A model generated the notes under the pieces. That model saw only the letters and a list, made by a program, of their open reading frames with translations. It was not told where the DNA came from and ran no database searches. Positions 42,648 through 51,412 of a stretch of 64,000 nt of DNA are shown here, piece after piece. Made by a program: the position numbers and the translations under genes. The stretch is taken from the NCBI GenBank assembly GCA_913030605.1, contig CAJWEZ010000001.1:62001-126000 (forward strand), in the 5' to 3' direction. This stretch comes from an uncultured Spirochaeta sp. (GTDB lineage Bacteria > Spirochaetota > Spirochaetia > DSM-27196 > Alkalispirochaetaceae). The first letter of the stretch is position 1, and the number at the start of each line of letters is the position of its first letter.

Positions 42648-43436
42648 CTATGAATCGCAGTCGTAGTTGACGATCTCTATCGTCGGTCTTTTCGGCTCAG
42701 GGGCGAGCTCGTTTACCTCGTCGAGATGAACGAAGAGGGTCGCGTACAGAAACGAAGCATCACCGGTGACCGTGAGAAGAGTTCCTTCTCGGTGGGGGGC
42801 AAGCTGCGGTTCCGGATGAGCGTCACAATCCGATTCGAGCCTGACGAGTGCCTCAAGCGCATTTGATGCCGCCACGGAAGGGTGAACAGCAAGAATCCGG
42901 TAACCCACACGATACTTCCAGACGTGGTAGTGCCCCTGTTTTAAGACATCAAGGAACGGTGCGGCCTCCTCCTTCGCCAGTGCACAGTTGAGTCGCGCCG
43001 CCAACCCGCGAAAACCGTCGCCGAGGTGTGTGCGGCCGTTTTCGTCGTGGCAAACGTGAGATGAGAGGCGTGCTAAGACTTGGTCCGGAGATTTGTCGCC
43101 GGATCGCTCCAAATCGATTAGTATTGACCGCAACTCGTGCCGCTGGACCGCGAGTCGGGCGCTCTCCTTCTCGAGTTCGATGTATCGGTGCTCTGCTATT
43201 CTTCTGAGTGTCTCGCCGTTTGGGGCGTCCCCGGCCAGTATTTCACGGATTTCGGCGAGTTGAAGGCCAAGATTCTGCGAGTGGCGAATGAGCTTCGCCT
43301 GATACACCGCTCTCTCGCCGTATATCCGATACCCTGACGAAGTCCGGGCCTCGGGAACCAGAACTCCTTCTCGCTCGTAGTATCGTAAGGTCGACCGCGG
43401 CACGTTGGCCCGTTTGGCTAGTTCACCTATCTGCAT
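42648..43436 (-). CDS. MerR-family metalloregulator with unusual C-terminal domain
   Basis: The 262-residue protein starts with the MerR helix-turn-helix (MQIGELAKRANVPRSTLRYY, then SGYRIYGERAVYQAKLI) and a dimer helix to about residue 125. The rest is an unrecognised domain of about 135 residues with scattered Cys (VCHDENGRTH, ESDCDAHPE and a final NYDCDS). Typical MerR proteins are about 140 residues long. The final Cys recalls CoaR/ZntR-type metal sites. It is downstream of a P1B-4 ATPase on the same strand, and a MerR-type promoter lies before that ATPase, its likely target. Confidence 0.78.
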   Translation of the reverse strand: MQIGELAKRANVPRSTLRYYEREGVLVPEARTSSGYRIYGERAVYQAKLIRHSQNLGLQLAEIREILAGDAPNGETLRRIAEHRYIELEKESARLAVQRHELRSILIDLERSGDKSPDQVLARLSSHVCHDENGRTHLGDGFRGLAARLNCALAKEEAAPFLDVLKQGHYHVWKYRVGYRILAVHPSVAASNALEALVRLESDCDAHPEPQLAPHREGTLLTVTGDASFLYATLFVHLDEVNELAPEPKRPTIEIVNYDCDS

Positions 43437-43554
43437 CGTGCTCCTCAGCGGATCAAAGCCGCCGTGCGGCAGCGCATCCCACCTTACGGCTCTGATTAGC
43501 TGGTACTAAGATACCCGACTGAGGACTTTCGTTCCACTCGTGCACGCTTTCGCT

Positions 43555-44158
43555 TCATCCAATCTCCTTCAGTTCGACTCCCGCAACTCTCAGGGCGTGC
43601 TCCACATTTTCCTTCGAAAAGTACTCAAGTGCGGAACAAACCCCTGTGAGCCCTGTGTCACCGCCTCCCGGGGCAATCAGCCGTTGTGCAACGATGGCCG
43701 GTAGTACCGCGGTTGCGCGCGCCGTATCAGACGCGTAGAACCGAGCCGTTTGCTGCTGCCCACCACCCCGCACCTGCACTCGCAGCGTCGGCGGAGAGCT
43801 CCTTCACTTTGCGGTAGTGCACCTGCTTCGATGCTATGTCGATGTAATGGGTTGTCGTCTCGATGGCCTTTTTGGCTATTGCCTCCCCGTGGTCAAGGTA
43901 GGGACCGACGGCGTTAATCACCACCCGCGTCTCAGACAGTTCGCTTCTGAGAGCGTTCGCATCCTGAGGGTCAAAGACGGCGGATTGAACATCGGCTCCG
44001 GGGACCCGTTCCTTAACTCCCTGTATCGCGGCCAGGAGTTTGTGCTCGTTGCGTCCCGCCGCGGTAACGGAGACACCTGTACCAACGAGGGCTCTCAAGA
44101 TAGCTTCCCCGGCGAGCCCATAGGCTCCAAGAAGTAGGACATCCTTTGGGCGACTCAT
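43555..44158 (-). pseudogene. Broken saccharopine-dehydrogenase-like gene
   Basis: The first frame gives a Rossmann start (DVLLLGAYGLAGEAILRAL), SETRVVINAVGPYLDHGEAI and HYIDIA, as in saccharopine dehydrogenase-like reductases, but it stops after 143 residues. A second frame (43555-43779) gives the normal C-terminus (ASDTARATAVLPAIVAQRLI). The middle is missing and the frame is shifted, so this is a deletion plus frameshift. Its ATG overlaps the ATPase stop, so it was once part of the metal operon. Confidence 0.72.
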
Positions 44159-46506
44159 CGACTTTCGCGGACGCCGAGGAGCCGAAGGGCGTTTGCCACC
44201 ACAAGAAGCGTACTGCCTTCGTGCGCGACGATTGCAATGCCGATCGTGGCTACCCCCGTTATCGCCGTGGCGACTAAGACGGCCATTACCCCAAGGGAGA
44301 TAGCGAGGTTTTGGACGATAGTTCTCCGGGCCCGCCGGCTCAATTCAACGGCGAAACGCATCTTCCCGATATCGTCCGCCATGAGAGCAACGTCCGCGGT
44401 TTCAAGCGCTACATCCGTTCCTCCGGCGCCCATCGCGATGCCCACCGTTGCCGTTGCCAAGGCAGGGGCGTCGTTGACACCGTCCCCAACCATCGCAACC
44501 GAGCCGTACTCCTTTTCTAGCTCTTTAATGACTGTCACCTTATCCTCGGGCATGAGTTCAGCGCGATACTCGTCAATCCCGACCTCTTCGGAGATAGACT
44601 TCGCCACATCGCGGTTGTCCCCGGTAATAAGGATAGTCCGGCTGATTCCAAGTTTCCTCAGTTGCTCTACTACCCTCTCCGCCCCTTTTCGTGGCCGATC
44701 CTGAAGTGCAAGTACGCCGAGGAACGCGTCCTCCCTCTGGACGATCATGCAGGTTTTGCCTTCCGACTGGTACGCCTGGACCGACTCCTCGATCGCCCGG
44801 GGAATAGAGCCTTCCTCAAAGAGCTTACGGTTTCCGACTCGAACCTGTTTTCCGTCAACGCTCCCGGTAACTCCTTTTCCGCCGACCGCTTCGACCCCCT
44901 CCGCCTTCCCGACGGTGGTCCCTCGCGTCTCCACAAAACGTTGAACCGCCGCGGCAAGGGGGTGGTTACTTCCCGCCTCGACGGCGGCTGCCGTAGAGAG
45001 GAGCTCTTCCTCGTCGGTCTCGGCGTACGCCGATAGATCGGTTACCTCGAACTCCCCGGCGGTGATGGTGCCTGTCTTGTCGAAGGCCACAGCCGAAAGG
45101 GTTCCCAGGTTTTCGAGGTGCATTCCTCCTTTCAGCAGGATCCCTGACCGTGCGGCCCGCGCCACCCCGGATAGGATTGCCGCCGGCGTTGCGATTGCCA
45201 GAGCGCATGGGGATGCGGCAACGAGAATTGTCATCGCCCGGAGGAAGGCGTCTGAAAAGGACAACCACCCGAGCAGCGGCGGCACCGCTATGGTGAGTAG
45301 GACGATCGCCAGGACGGCAGGAACGAAAACCCGCGTAAACCGTTCCGCGAATCGTTGTGAAGGTGATTGCTGGGACTCCGCTTCCTCAACCATCTCGATC
45401 ACTCGAGAAAGGGTGGAGTCTTTCGCAAGCTTGGTTACCCGAACGCGAATCGTTTTATTGCCGTTCACGGTGCCGGCGAAGACCGACTCCCCGGGGCCCT
45501 TTTCCACGGGTACGCTTTCGCCCGTCACCGACGATTGGTCAATCGAGGTACTTCCCTCCTCGATCTCTCCGTCGACGGGCAGGCGCTCGCCGGCCCTGAC
45601 GACGACGATCATTCCTTTTTCGAGCTCGTCTGCCGGGATATCCCGTTCCGCCTCCTCCACCACGACCCTCGCCGTCTTTGGTGCAAGCTCCCCGAGGGAG
45701 GATATCTGCCGCCTGGCACGATCCATCGCGAGGTGTTCCAGCGCGTGCCCGAGACTGAACAGAAAGAGAAGCAGGGCGCCCTCCGCAAACTCCCCAAGGG
45801 TGGCCGCTCCCATGGCGGCGACAACCATGAGGAAGTCTATGTCGAATCGGAGCTTGAGGGCCGCGGCTATGCCGTGGCGCGCGGTATTGAAACCTCCGGC
45901 GAGATAGGCGGCGCCATAGAGGCTAAGAGCCACCGCACCGGGCATATCTATCAAGAGTTCCCCGAAGAAGCCCGTGGCGAGAAAGACGCCGGAGAGAATC
46001 GCCAGGAGGAGCTCCCAGTGTTCCTTAAGCCAGGTCGGCTCGGCCTCCGTCTCCACACTGTAGCCGATCTGCGAGATTCGTTTTCGCAGATGCTTTTCGT
46101 CGGTCGCCTCGGTATCGTACTCGATCGCGATCTTTTCGGACGCCGGATTGACAGAGACCGCCTCCACGCCGGTTTCTCGTTTCAAGATGTGCTCGAGGCT
46201 GAAGGCGCAGTCCGAGCAGTCGAGCCCGGAGACCGGCCAGCGGACATGCCGGTACCGCTTGGTGAGCTCTCCGCCGGCGCGTTTGACAATTCGCTCCACA
46301 GCCGGCAGGGCAATGATATCCGGATCGTAGTGAATGCAGACCTCAGCGGAGGTATCCGCGGTAACGAGGTGGGCCTGCTCTATGCCCGTATGGAACTCGA
46401 GCTCCCTCGTGAGGCGACCAACACAGGCGTCTCGTTCGTCAGGCACGTCCGGCAACAGTATCCGCAGGTCGTACTGGGTTTTTTCAAGTGGTTTGGTACG
46501 GTTCAT
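44155..46506 (-). CDS. P1B-4-type metal-exporting ATPase
   Basis: The 783-residue pump carries two N-terminal HMA-like domains; the first lost its CxxC (DERDACVGRL) and the second keeps it (GLDCSDC). The ion site is SPC (Cys434, AASPCALAIATP) with HEGSTLLVVANALRLL in the last helices, the P1B-4 signature found in Co/Zn/Fe exporters such as CoaT and CzcP. DKTGT and GDGVNDAPAL are present. The ATG at 46506 lies six bases after a MerR-type -10, so the mRNA may be leaderless. The frame stays open upstream to 46830 (see separate entry). Confidence 0.85.
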   Translation of the reverse strand: MNRTKPLEKTQYDLRILLPDVPDERDACVGRLTRELEFHTGIEQAHLVTADTSAEVCIHYDPDIIALPAVERIVKRAGGELTKRYRHVRWPVSGLDCSDCAFSLEHILKRETGVEAVSVNPASEKIAIEYDTEATDEKHLRKRISQIGYSVETEAEPTWLKEHWELLLAILSGVFLATGFFGELLIDMPGAVALSLYGAAYLAGGFNTARHGIAAALKLRFDIDFLMVVAAMGAATLGEFAEGALLLFLFSLGHALEHLAMDRARRQISSLGELAPKTARVVVEEAERDIPADELEKGMIVVVRAGERLPVDGEIEEGSTSIDQSSVTGESVPVEKGPGESVFAGTVNGNKTIRVRVTKLAKDSTLSRVIEMVEEAESQQSPSQRFAERFTRVFVPAVLAIVLLTIAVPPLLGWLSFSDAFLRAMTILVAASPCALAIATPAAILSGVARAARSGILLKGGMHLENLGTLSAVAFDKTGTITAGEFEVTDLSAYAETDEEELLSTAAAVEAGSNHPLAAAVQRFVETRGTTVGKAEGVEAVGGKGVTGSVDGKQVRVGNRKLFEEGSIPRAIEESVQAYQSEGKTCMIVQREDAFLGVLALQDRPRKGAERVVEQLRKLGISRTILITGDNRDVAKSISEEVGIDEYRAELMPEDKVTVIKELEKEYGSVAMVGDGVNDAPALATATVGIAMGAGGTDVALETADVALMADDIGKMRFAVELSRRARRTIVQNLAISLGVMAVLVATAITGVATIGIAIVAHEGSTLLVVANALRLLGVRESR

Positions 46507-46830
46507 ACGTGGAGGGTACAGCTTGAAGCCGGGTTGAAGGTCAAGGACGAACCGCACTCTCTTAGATAGGTCAGACCGTCGGGCGGCTATCACAAACAGT
46601 GAAAGACCGACGGTAAGGAAACCCAGCCGGTCTCCCGGTAGTTCGTACAGCGTCCACTGCCGGGCACAGAGCGGAACCGGTCTACGCCGAGCCTCGAACA
46701 TCGGTCGGATTTGCGATGCCACGCCCGTCGCATCCACCAGAAACGACGGCGAGCACATCAAACGTACGTCGCGCTCTTGGCGACACCCCGGGCAAGAAAT
46801 CGATGTCGGGCGTTTTGAAGAACGGCACAT
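46507..46830 (-). other. Open in-frame extension upstream of the P1B-4 ATPase
   Basis: The frame continues 108 codons upstream to an ATG at 46830 with AGGGTAAG before it. It would encode a CPGC pair (SISCPGCRQERDVRL) and a hydrophobic segment (LGFLTVGLSLFVIAA). It could be a separate small zinc-ribbon membrane protein that lost its stop, or the start of a longer ATPase form. A MerR-type promoter lies within its last part, and the decayed ATPase copy at 59982-61436 shows no such extension next to its own promoter. Confidence 0.4.
46513..46544 (-). promoter_or_regulatory. MerR-type promoter of the P1B-4 ATPase
   Basis: On the minus strand TTGACC (46539-46544) and TACCCT (46513-46518) are 20 bp apart, the long spacing that MerR activators need. 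The spacer contains the imperfect repeat CTTCAA...CTTCAAG. The ATG is six bases after the -10. Confidence 0.65.
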
Positions 46831-46925
46831 CTTACCCTGTTCAGATAAACTATCTTTTATAGACGAATCTTGTAGGCGATTCTGTAAAAGTTTGGTACGT
46901 ATTCGAAACTTTTAAGGAGCACCCC

Positions 46926-47986
46926 GTGTCTGATATCCGTAGACCGGCATATCTCGACCGAATTGTACCATTCGTTGACAAGCCGCTGATCAAAGTCCTT
47001 ACCGGCATGCGTCGCGTCGGGAAGAGTAGCCTGGTTCGCCTGCTCGCAGGGCACCTGCGGGATCAAGGCGTCCCGGATTCCCGAATTATTTGCATCAACA
47101 AGGAGTCGATGGACTCGGATTTCATTCGCGATGCGAAGGAGCTCTACCAGTACGTGCTGGGCCGGATAGAGGATAGCCCTGCAAAGCCGTATCTCTTTAT
47201 TGACGAAGTTCAGGAAATCTCTAACTGGGAACGGGCGGTGAACTCTCTGCTTGCGGACGGCCGCGCAGATATCACCATTACCGGATCCAACGCCGAGCTG
47301 CTCTCCTCGGAGCTCGCAACGCTTATCTCCGGCCGTTACGTTGAGTTTGCAATACTACCCCTGACATACGGGGAGTTTCTCGCATTTCGCGGGGCTGGAA
47401 TCGGTGACAGCCCTGAAGAGTTTCGCCGCTATCTGCGCTACGGTGGGCTCCCGGGAATATCACCACCGCCAAGAGGATCGCCGACTTCCTAAAGAATCAG
47501 AGAATCACCGCGAGTGTTGACAAGGTCTTGCACTACCTTGCCTGCCTGGAACAGGCGTTTCTCATTCGTCGGGTGTTGCGCTATGACATCAAAGATCTGC
47601 GCCACCTGGAACTCTACGAAAAGTACTACGCCGGTGACATCGGGCTTCGTCACGGGTTCCCCGGATATCGGGACAGCGATGTCTGCGGCGTCATTGAGAA
47701 CACTGTATTCCTGGAGCTTCTCCATCGCGGCTATCGCGTTTCTATCGGCAAACTTGACGACCGCGAGATCGATTTCATTGCCGAACGGCAGGAACAGCGA
47801 ATGTATATCCAGGTCTGTTTGACGGTTGAAAGCGCCGAAACGCAGGAGCGCGAGTTCTCTGCCCTCGAGCGCATTCCCGACAACCATCCGAAGGTTGTCC
47901 TCAGCCTCGACGAGTATCAACGGGTCTCTCGTGGCGGAATACGGCATGAAAATCTCCGAGAATGGTTGCTTGGTGAGGAACCGTAA
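46926..47986 (+). pseudogene. Broken DUF4143-type AAA ATPase gene
   Basis: The first frame (46926-47492) gives a Walker A region (LTGMRRVGKSSLVRLLAG), Walker B (LFIDEVQEISNWE) and the sensor-like TGSNAELLSSELATLISGRY, then ends in a wrong-frame tail. The other frame from about 47460 to 47986 gives the DUF4143 end (TTAKRIADFLKNQRITASV, then RDSDVCGVIENTVFLELL). About 80 residues that normally lie between are absent. A deletion with frameshift has broken the gene. Confidence 0.8.
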
Positions 47987-48009
47987 CGAGGAAGAAAATT
48001 GAAGCCGTA

Positions 48010-49698
48010 CTACTGGTCCGGACGCCTGGGAGTAGCGGCTTTCAGTAGCTCATCCCGCATCGCCGGCCGGCGGGGAAACTCCAGCAGGATCGCGTCGCGG
48101 ACCTCCGTCGCCGCGAGGTCACCTACGACGCCGGCGTAGTGCTGAATAGACTCCGCAATACGCCGGTAACCGCGACGATCACCGGTTGAACGTGCTTGCC
48201 GCATGATATGGGAGGACCAGACGGTCCGAACTCGACCGGGAAAGCGGGGATAGAGGCGATCCCCGTACTCGGTGACGAGATAGGGGTTTTGCTCAAGGAG
48301 CTCCATCAACCGCAGCCAGAGTTCTTCCAGCACCAGTAGTTCCGGTAAAACGCGCGGTATATACCCCCGGGTCGTTTTGACCTCTGCGATCAGCGCCTCC
48401 CGCGCCGCCGGCCACCCATCGGACGGCACCAGGTCACGGTACGTTGTAAGGAACTCCGCGTCCCCGGCCAGAACCAGGTCACGCGCGGTTCGCCGCGCCT
48501 CTCCGATTCGGTTGGCGGCCCGGTACGCCTCGAGCGCCCAGAAGCGCCACTGCTTCAGCAGCCCGGGAGAATGGGTATCCCGGGCGATCCCCTCTTCCGC
48601 CAATCGTATTACCGTTTCGAAGTCCTCCTCGCTCCAAGCACGAGAAAGAAGCGCCTCCCGAAAGGCGACGAGGTGGCGGTTCTCCTGGCGTATCGATTCG
48701 GCCTGCTCTTGGTCGCCGAAGCGCTCCATCAGCTGGGTCATAAGCAGCAGAAGCTGTTCCCGCACGTAGTCCCGGGCGAAACCGGACTCCGGCTTCTCAG
48801 GGGGCAGCGCCTCCTGTAGCGCATTCAGAAGGTGTTGATACTCCTCTTCCGATCGGACGGCCGCCGTCGATAGACGCCAAAGCTCGAGTCCCCAGTCCGC
48901 CACATCGGGAAACTGGTCGGAATCAACGGTCCTCTCCACATACTTCACGATGTCGTGTCGAAGATCATCGTCGATTTCCGCTTCCACGATGGACCGCAAC
49001 GCTTCTATACCGCGGCAAACGACCCCACCCATTACCCCGGCGCTGTCGTCGGTATAGGTTATTGCCGTCGCCGCTTCCTCGATGATGGCGGTGGTAACGT
49101 CAAACGCCGGGCGGAACGCCTTCCGGGTCAGGTGGGAGTCGATTTGGTCAAAGAGACGGTCAAAGACCCCCGCGGCGGTAAAGGCGTCGCGGTATTCTAT
49201 CAGCCCCCAGCGGTCGGTGAATCGCTTGAGCTCACTCCGGATAGATAAGCGGAGATCCGCGTCATACTCGGTAAGAAGCCCAAGTGCGAAGATCTGATCA
49301 CTCCCCGCATGGGAGAGGATGATCTCTTCCAGCTCCTTCCGGGTGAGCCTGGCGAATATGGCCGCCAGCCGCGAGGCTCTATCTGTCTCATTTGGAGTTA
49401 CCGGCAGGCGCTCACGCAGGACGAAAAGGAGGGCGGCCTCATGTTTGCAGTACGGTCCGGCATCGTAAGGACAGCTGCAGGAGATGTCGGTCACAAGCTG
49501 ATCCGCCGGTTCCATCGAGCCTGTTGCCAGGAAAACTCTAACGAGGTACCGCTCGCTTCCTTCTACCGCAGCGGTAAACTCACCGGGGGACCCCTCCTGG
49601 ATATTGGTAACGCGCCGATCCATTAGATACTGGCGGCCACGATCCAGAATCACGCGGTCAAAACGGGCTTCAAAGTTGGAGAGGCGGAACTGCTTCAT
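48010..49698 (-). CDS. SWIM zinc-finger protein
   Basis: The 562-residue protein has an N-terminal SWIM finger with Cys74, Cys76, Cys84 and His86 (CSCPYDAGPYCKH). The remainder is a long, mainly helical, possibly repeat-like region rich in Arg and Glu without known enzyme motifs. SWIM domains bind DNA or proteins. The start at 49698 (MKQFRLSNFEARFD) is preferred over 49737 because it fits the family, though no strong ribosome site is seen. Role unknown. Confidence 0.82.
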   Translation of the reverse strand: MKQFRLSNFEARFDRVILDRGRQYLMDRRVTNIQEGSPGEFTAAVEGSERYLVRVFLATGSMEPADQLVTDISCSCPYDAGPYCKHEAALLFVLRERLPVTPNETDRASRLAAIFARLTRKELEEIILSHAGSDQIFALGLLTEYDADLRLSIRSELKRFTDRWGLIEYRDAFTAAGVFDRLFDQIDSHLTRKAFRPAFDVTTAIIEEAATAITYTDDSAGVMGGVVCRGIEALRSIVEAEIDDDLRHDIVKYVERTVDSDQFPDVADWGLELWRLSTAAVRSEEEYQHLLNALQEALPPEKPESGFARDYVREQLLLLMTQLMERFGDQEQAESIRQENRHLVAFREALLSRAWSEEDFETVIRLAEEGIARDTHSPGLLKQWRFWALEAYRAANRIGEARRTARDLVLAGDAEFLTTYRDLVPSDGWPAAREALIAEVKTTRGYIPRVLPELLVLEELWLRLMELLEQNPYLVTEYGDRLYPRFPGRVRTVWSSHIMRQARSTGDRRGYRRIAESIQHYAGVVGDLAATEVRDAILLEFPRRPAMRDELLKAATPRRPDQ

Positions 49699-49771
49699 CG
49701 GGCTAATTGTACCAAGGAGCCGCGTCTGCGTCCGCATCTACGCTTGCGTCCGACCGCCGCTCGCGCCGGCG

Positions 49772-50035
49772 CTACTCCTTCTTTCGGTAGATCTCCTTTC
49801 GGTTTCCGATCTTGAGAACCAGGATAAGCAACCGTCTCCCATCTACCTGATAGATGATTCGATAGGCTCCCGATCTAAGTCGGAACAGACGTTCCTTCGC
49901 CTGTAGCTGCTTCGAACCGCTCGGGAATGGATCCGATTCCAAGAGAGTTATCTTGTCTGAAACTTGGCGCCGTATCTTGCCGGAGAGTAGGAGAAAATGC
50001 TTCGCGGCTTCTTTTGTGAACTCGACGGAGTACAT
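49772..50035 (-). CDS. relE: RelE/ParE-type toxin
   Basis: The 87-residue protein has the RelE fold pattern: MYSVEFTKEAAKHFLLL, QVSDKITLLESDPFP, LFRLRSGAYRIIYQVDG and a basic C-terminal end. RelE toxins cut mRNA on the ribosome. The ATG at 50035 directly abuts the antitoxin stop (TAG then ATG), the usual order of this type of pair. Confidence 0.87.
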   Translation of the reverse strand: MYSVEFTKEAAKHFLLLSGKIRRQVSDKITLLESDPFPSGSKQLQAKERLFRLRSGAYRIIYQVDGRRLLILVLKIGNRKEIYRKKE

Positions 50036-50296
50036 CTACGGCGTTACTGCCTCGCCTTTGAGCGCTTCCCAAGAAACGGTCTCCCCGCCCGCGCTCCGAT
50101 GCTTCTCGAGAGCCTCTTCACCTAGCTCCGCAAGTCGCCTATCCTCAATTTCTTCGAGGAGCCGTATATCGTCTTCCGAGACGAGATATACCGCTTCTCC
50201 ACCGCGCTTGCTGATTTTTGCCCAATCACCTTTATAGACAACGGTGTTGAAGACCTTCGGAGGAATTCGGGTCTCTGAAACCGATAGATAGAGCAT
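50036..50296 (-). CDS. Phd/YefM-like antitoxin
   Basis: The 86-residue acidic protein (VYLVSEDDIRLLEEIEDRRL) has the layout of Phd-type antitoxins: an N-terminal DNA-binding part (TVVYKGDWAKISKRGGEAV) and a flexible C-terminal tail (HRSAGGETVSWEALKGE) that wraps the toxin. It precedes the RelE-type gene and should repress the pair. GGGGGAAGAT lies before the ATG. Confidence 0.8.
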   Translation of the reverse strand: MLYLSVSETRIPPKVFNTVVYKGDWAKISKRGGEAVYLVSEDDIRLLEEIEDRRLAELGEEALEKHRSAGGETVSWEALKGEAVTP

Positions 50297-50487
50297 ATCT
50301 TCCCCCTTTTGATATGTACGACTTAACCAACTCGTACTACCTGTACATTTAGTACTATACCGTCATGTTCAGTATTGAGCAAGTTCCAATCATGGCTTCG
50401 AGAGTCGCCACGCCACCCGCTGCCGTGTCTTCGATGAGGTAGCAGTCCTAAAACTCCTCGCCCTTATCGTTTAGTGTGGCCTCGCTG

Positions 50488-51051
50488 TCATTCATCTACT
50501 CCGACGGAGCCGGTAACCTCTGACGTATCGTCCAGGGAAAAGGACTCCTGAAGTGCGGCATTTGCAAAGGTCACATCTCCATCCACGGTTGCATCCACAA
50601 GATGAAACTTCTCGGCCTCCACGTACAAGTTGCCGCGAAACGTTCCGCCCTGAATCCGAGTGTTGGGACTGCGCACCACCAATCCCGGAGCGCTCACCGT
50701 GTAACGATCGGTAACGGTTCGGTTTTCGTCCTGGGCGTAGAGGGCAAGTTTCCGATACAGCTCATCGTTCCGAGTAAAATCACCTGCTACGACAACTTCT
50801 TGATCGATAGTCAGATCGTTGAGGGTCGCGATGATCCACGTACCGTCCGGTCCGGCGGCGTCGAGGAATCCGTCCGGGGTATCGACGATGGACGCCGTGG
50901 TTACCACGTCCGCTTGGGCGGCGTCCGCCGATGAGGCCGGAGTTTCGGCGCTTCCCTCTTCCTGCCCGGCCCCGCAGCCGGCCAACAGAACCGCCGCCGC
51001 GACAGCCAAGGCGATGGCGTATGCGTAGTGTGTGTACCGTTTCTTCATCAT
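50488..51051 (-). CDS. Predicted lipoprotein of unknown function
   Basis: The 187-residue product has a lipobox (AVLLAGC at about 25) followed by a Gly/Glu/Ser-rich tether, so it is a lipoprotein acted on by Lgt and Lnt. The rest (TWIIATLNDLTIDQEVVVAG, then RIQGGTFRGNLYVEAEKFHL) has repeating beta strands like a small right-handed helix. GGAGTAGC precedes the ATG. No enzymatic motif is seen. Confidence 0.75.
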   Translation of the reverse strand: MMKKRYTHYAYAIALAVAAAVLLAGCGAGQEEGSAETPASSADAAQADVVTTASIVDTPDGFLDAAGPDGTWIIATLNDLTIDQEVVVAGDFTRNDELYRKLALYAQDENRTVTDRYTVSAPGLVVRSPNTRIQGGTFRGNLYVEAEKFHLVDATVDGDVTFANAALQESFSLDDTSEVTGSVGVDE

Positions 51052-51170
51052 GCTACTCCTATAGTTTCAAGATCGTTAGTACAATTATTACCGTCAAGTG
51101 ACTGAAGTGTGCCGTCTCCGCCTCCCATATGACAGGAGACGTGAAAGCTCTAAACCTTCGCAGGTGTCCC

Positions 51171-51202
51171 TTGACCCTGTAGTGGGGTGCAGGGTTTAAA
51201 CT
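51171..51202 (+). promoter_or_regulatory. mer-type promoter (MerR operator)
   Basis: TTGACC (51171-51176) and TAAACT (51197-51202) are 20 bp apart. The spacer region carries the dyad ACCCTG...CAGGGT. This is the classic MerR layout. The next ATG is six bases after the -10. Confidence 0.75.
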
Positions 51203-51208
51203 TTGGAG

Positions 51209-51412
51209 ATGAAGTGGATCAACCGACTGAGACCCGAGAGCCTCGGTAAGGGCGTAGCAACTGCGGACGAATCATGCCAAACCGCCTGCGCTCCGCGAAC
51301 AAACCGACTACTGAAGGTTGGCATCATCGGTACGGTCATCACCGCGGTCCGCTTCTTCACGCGGCATGAATTGGCAACAATAACGGAGGACTGGAATGGA
51401 ATCGAACAATAG
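51209..51412 (+). CDS. Degenerate MerF-like small membrane protein
   Basis: The 67-residue product has a Cys pair (ESCQTACAP) and a segment LLKVGIIGTVITAVRFFT that lines up with the first helix of the mercury importer MerF, where the usual reading is IGTxxxALCCFTP. The vicinal Cys pair is replaced by Arg-Phe and the second helix is missing, so mercury transport is unlikely. It begins six bases after the -10 and overlaps the start of the oxidoreductase gene by 17 bases, so it may now serve as a translated leader. Family match is tentative. Confidence 0.5.
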   Translation: MKWINRLRPESLGKGVATADESCQTACAPRTNRLLKVGIIGTVITAVRFFTRHELATITEDWNGIEQ

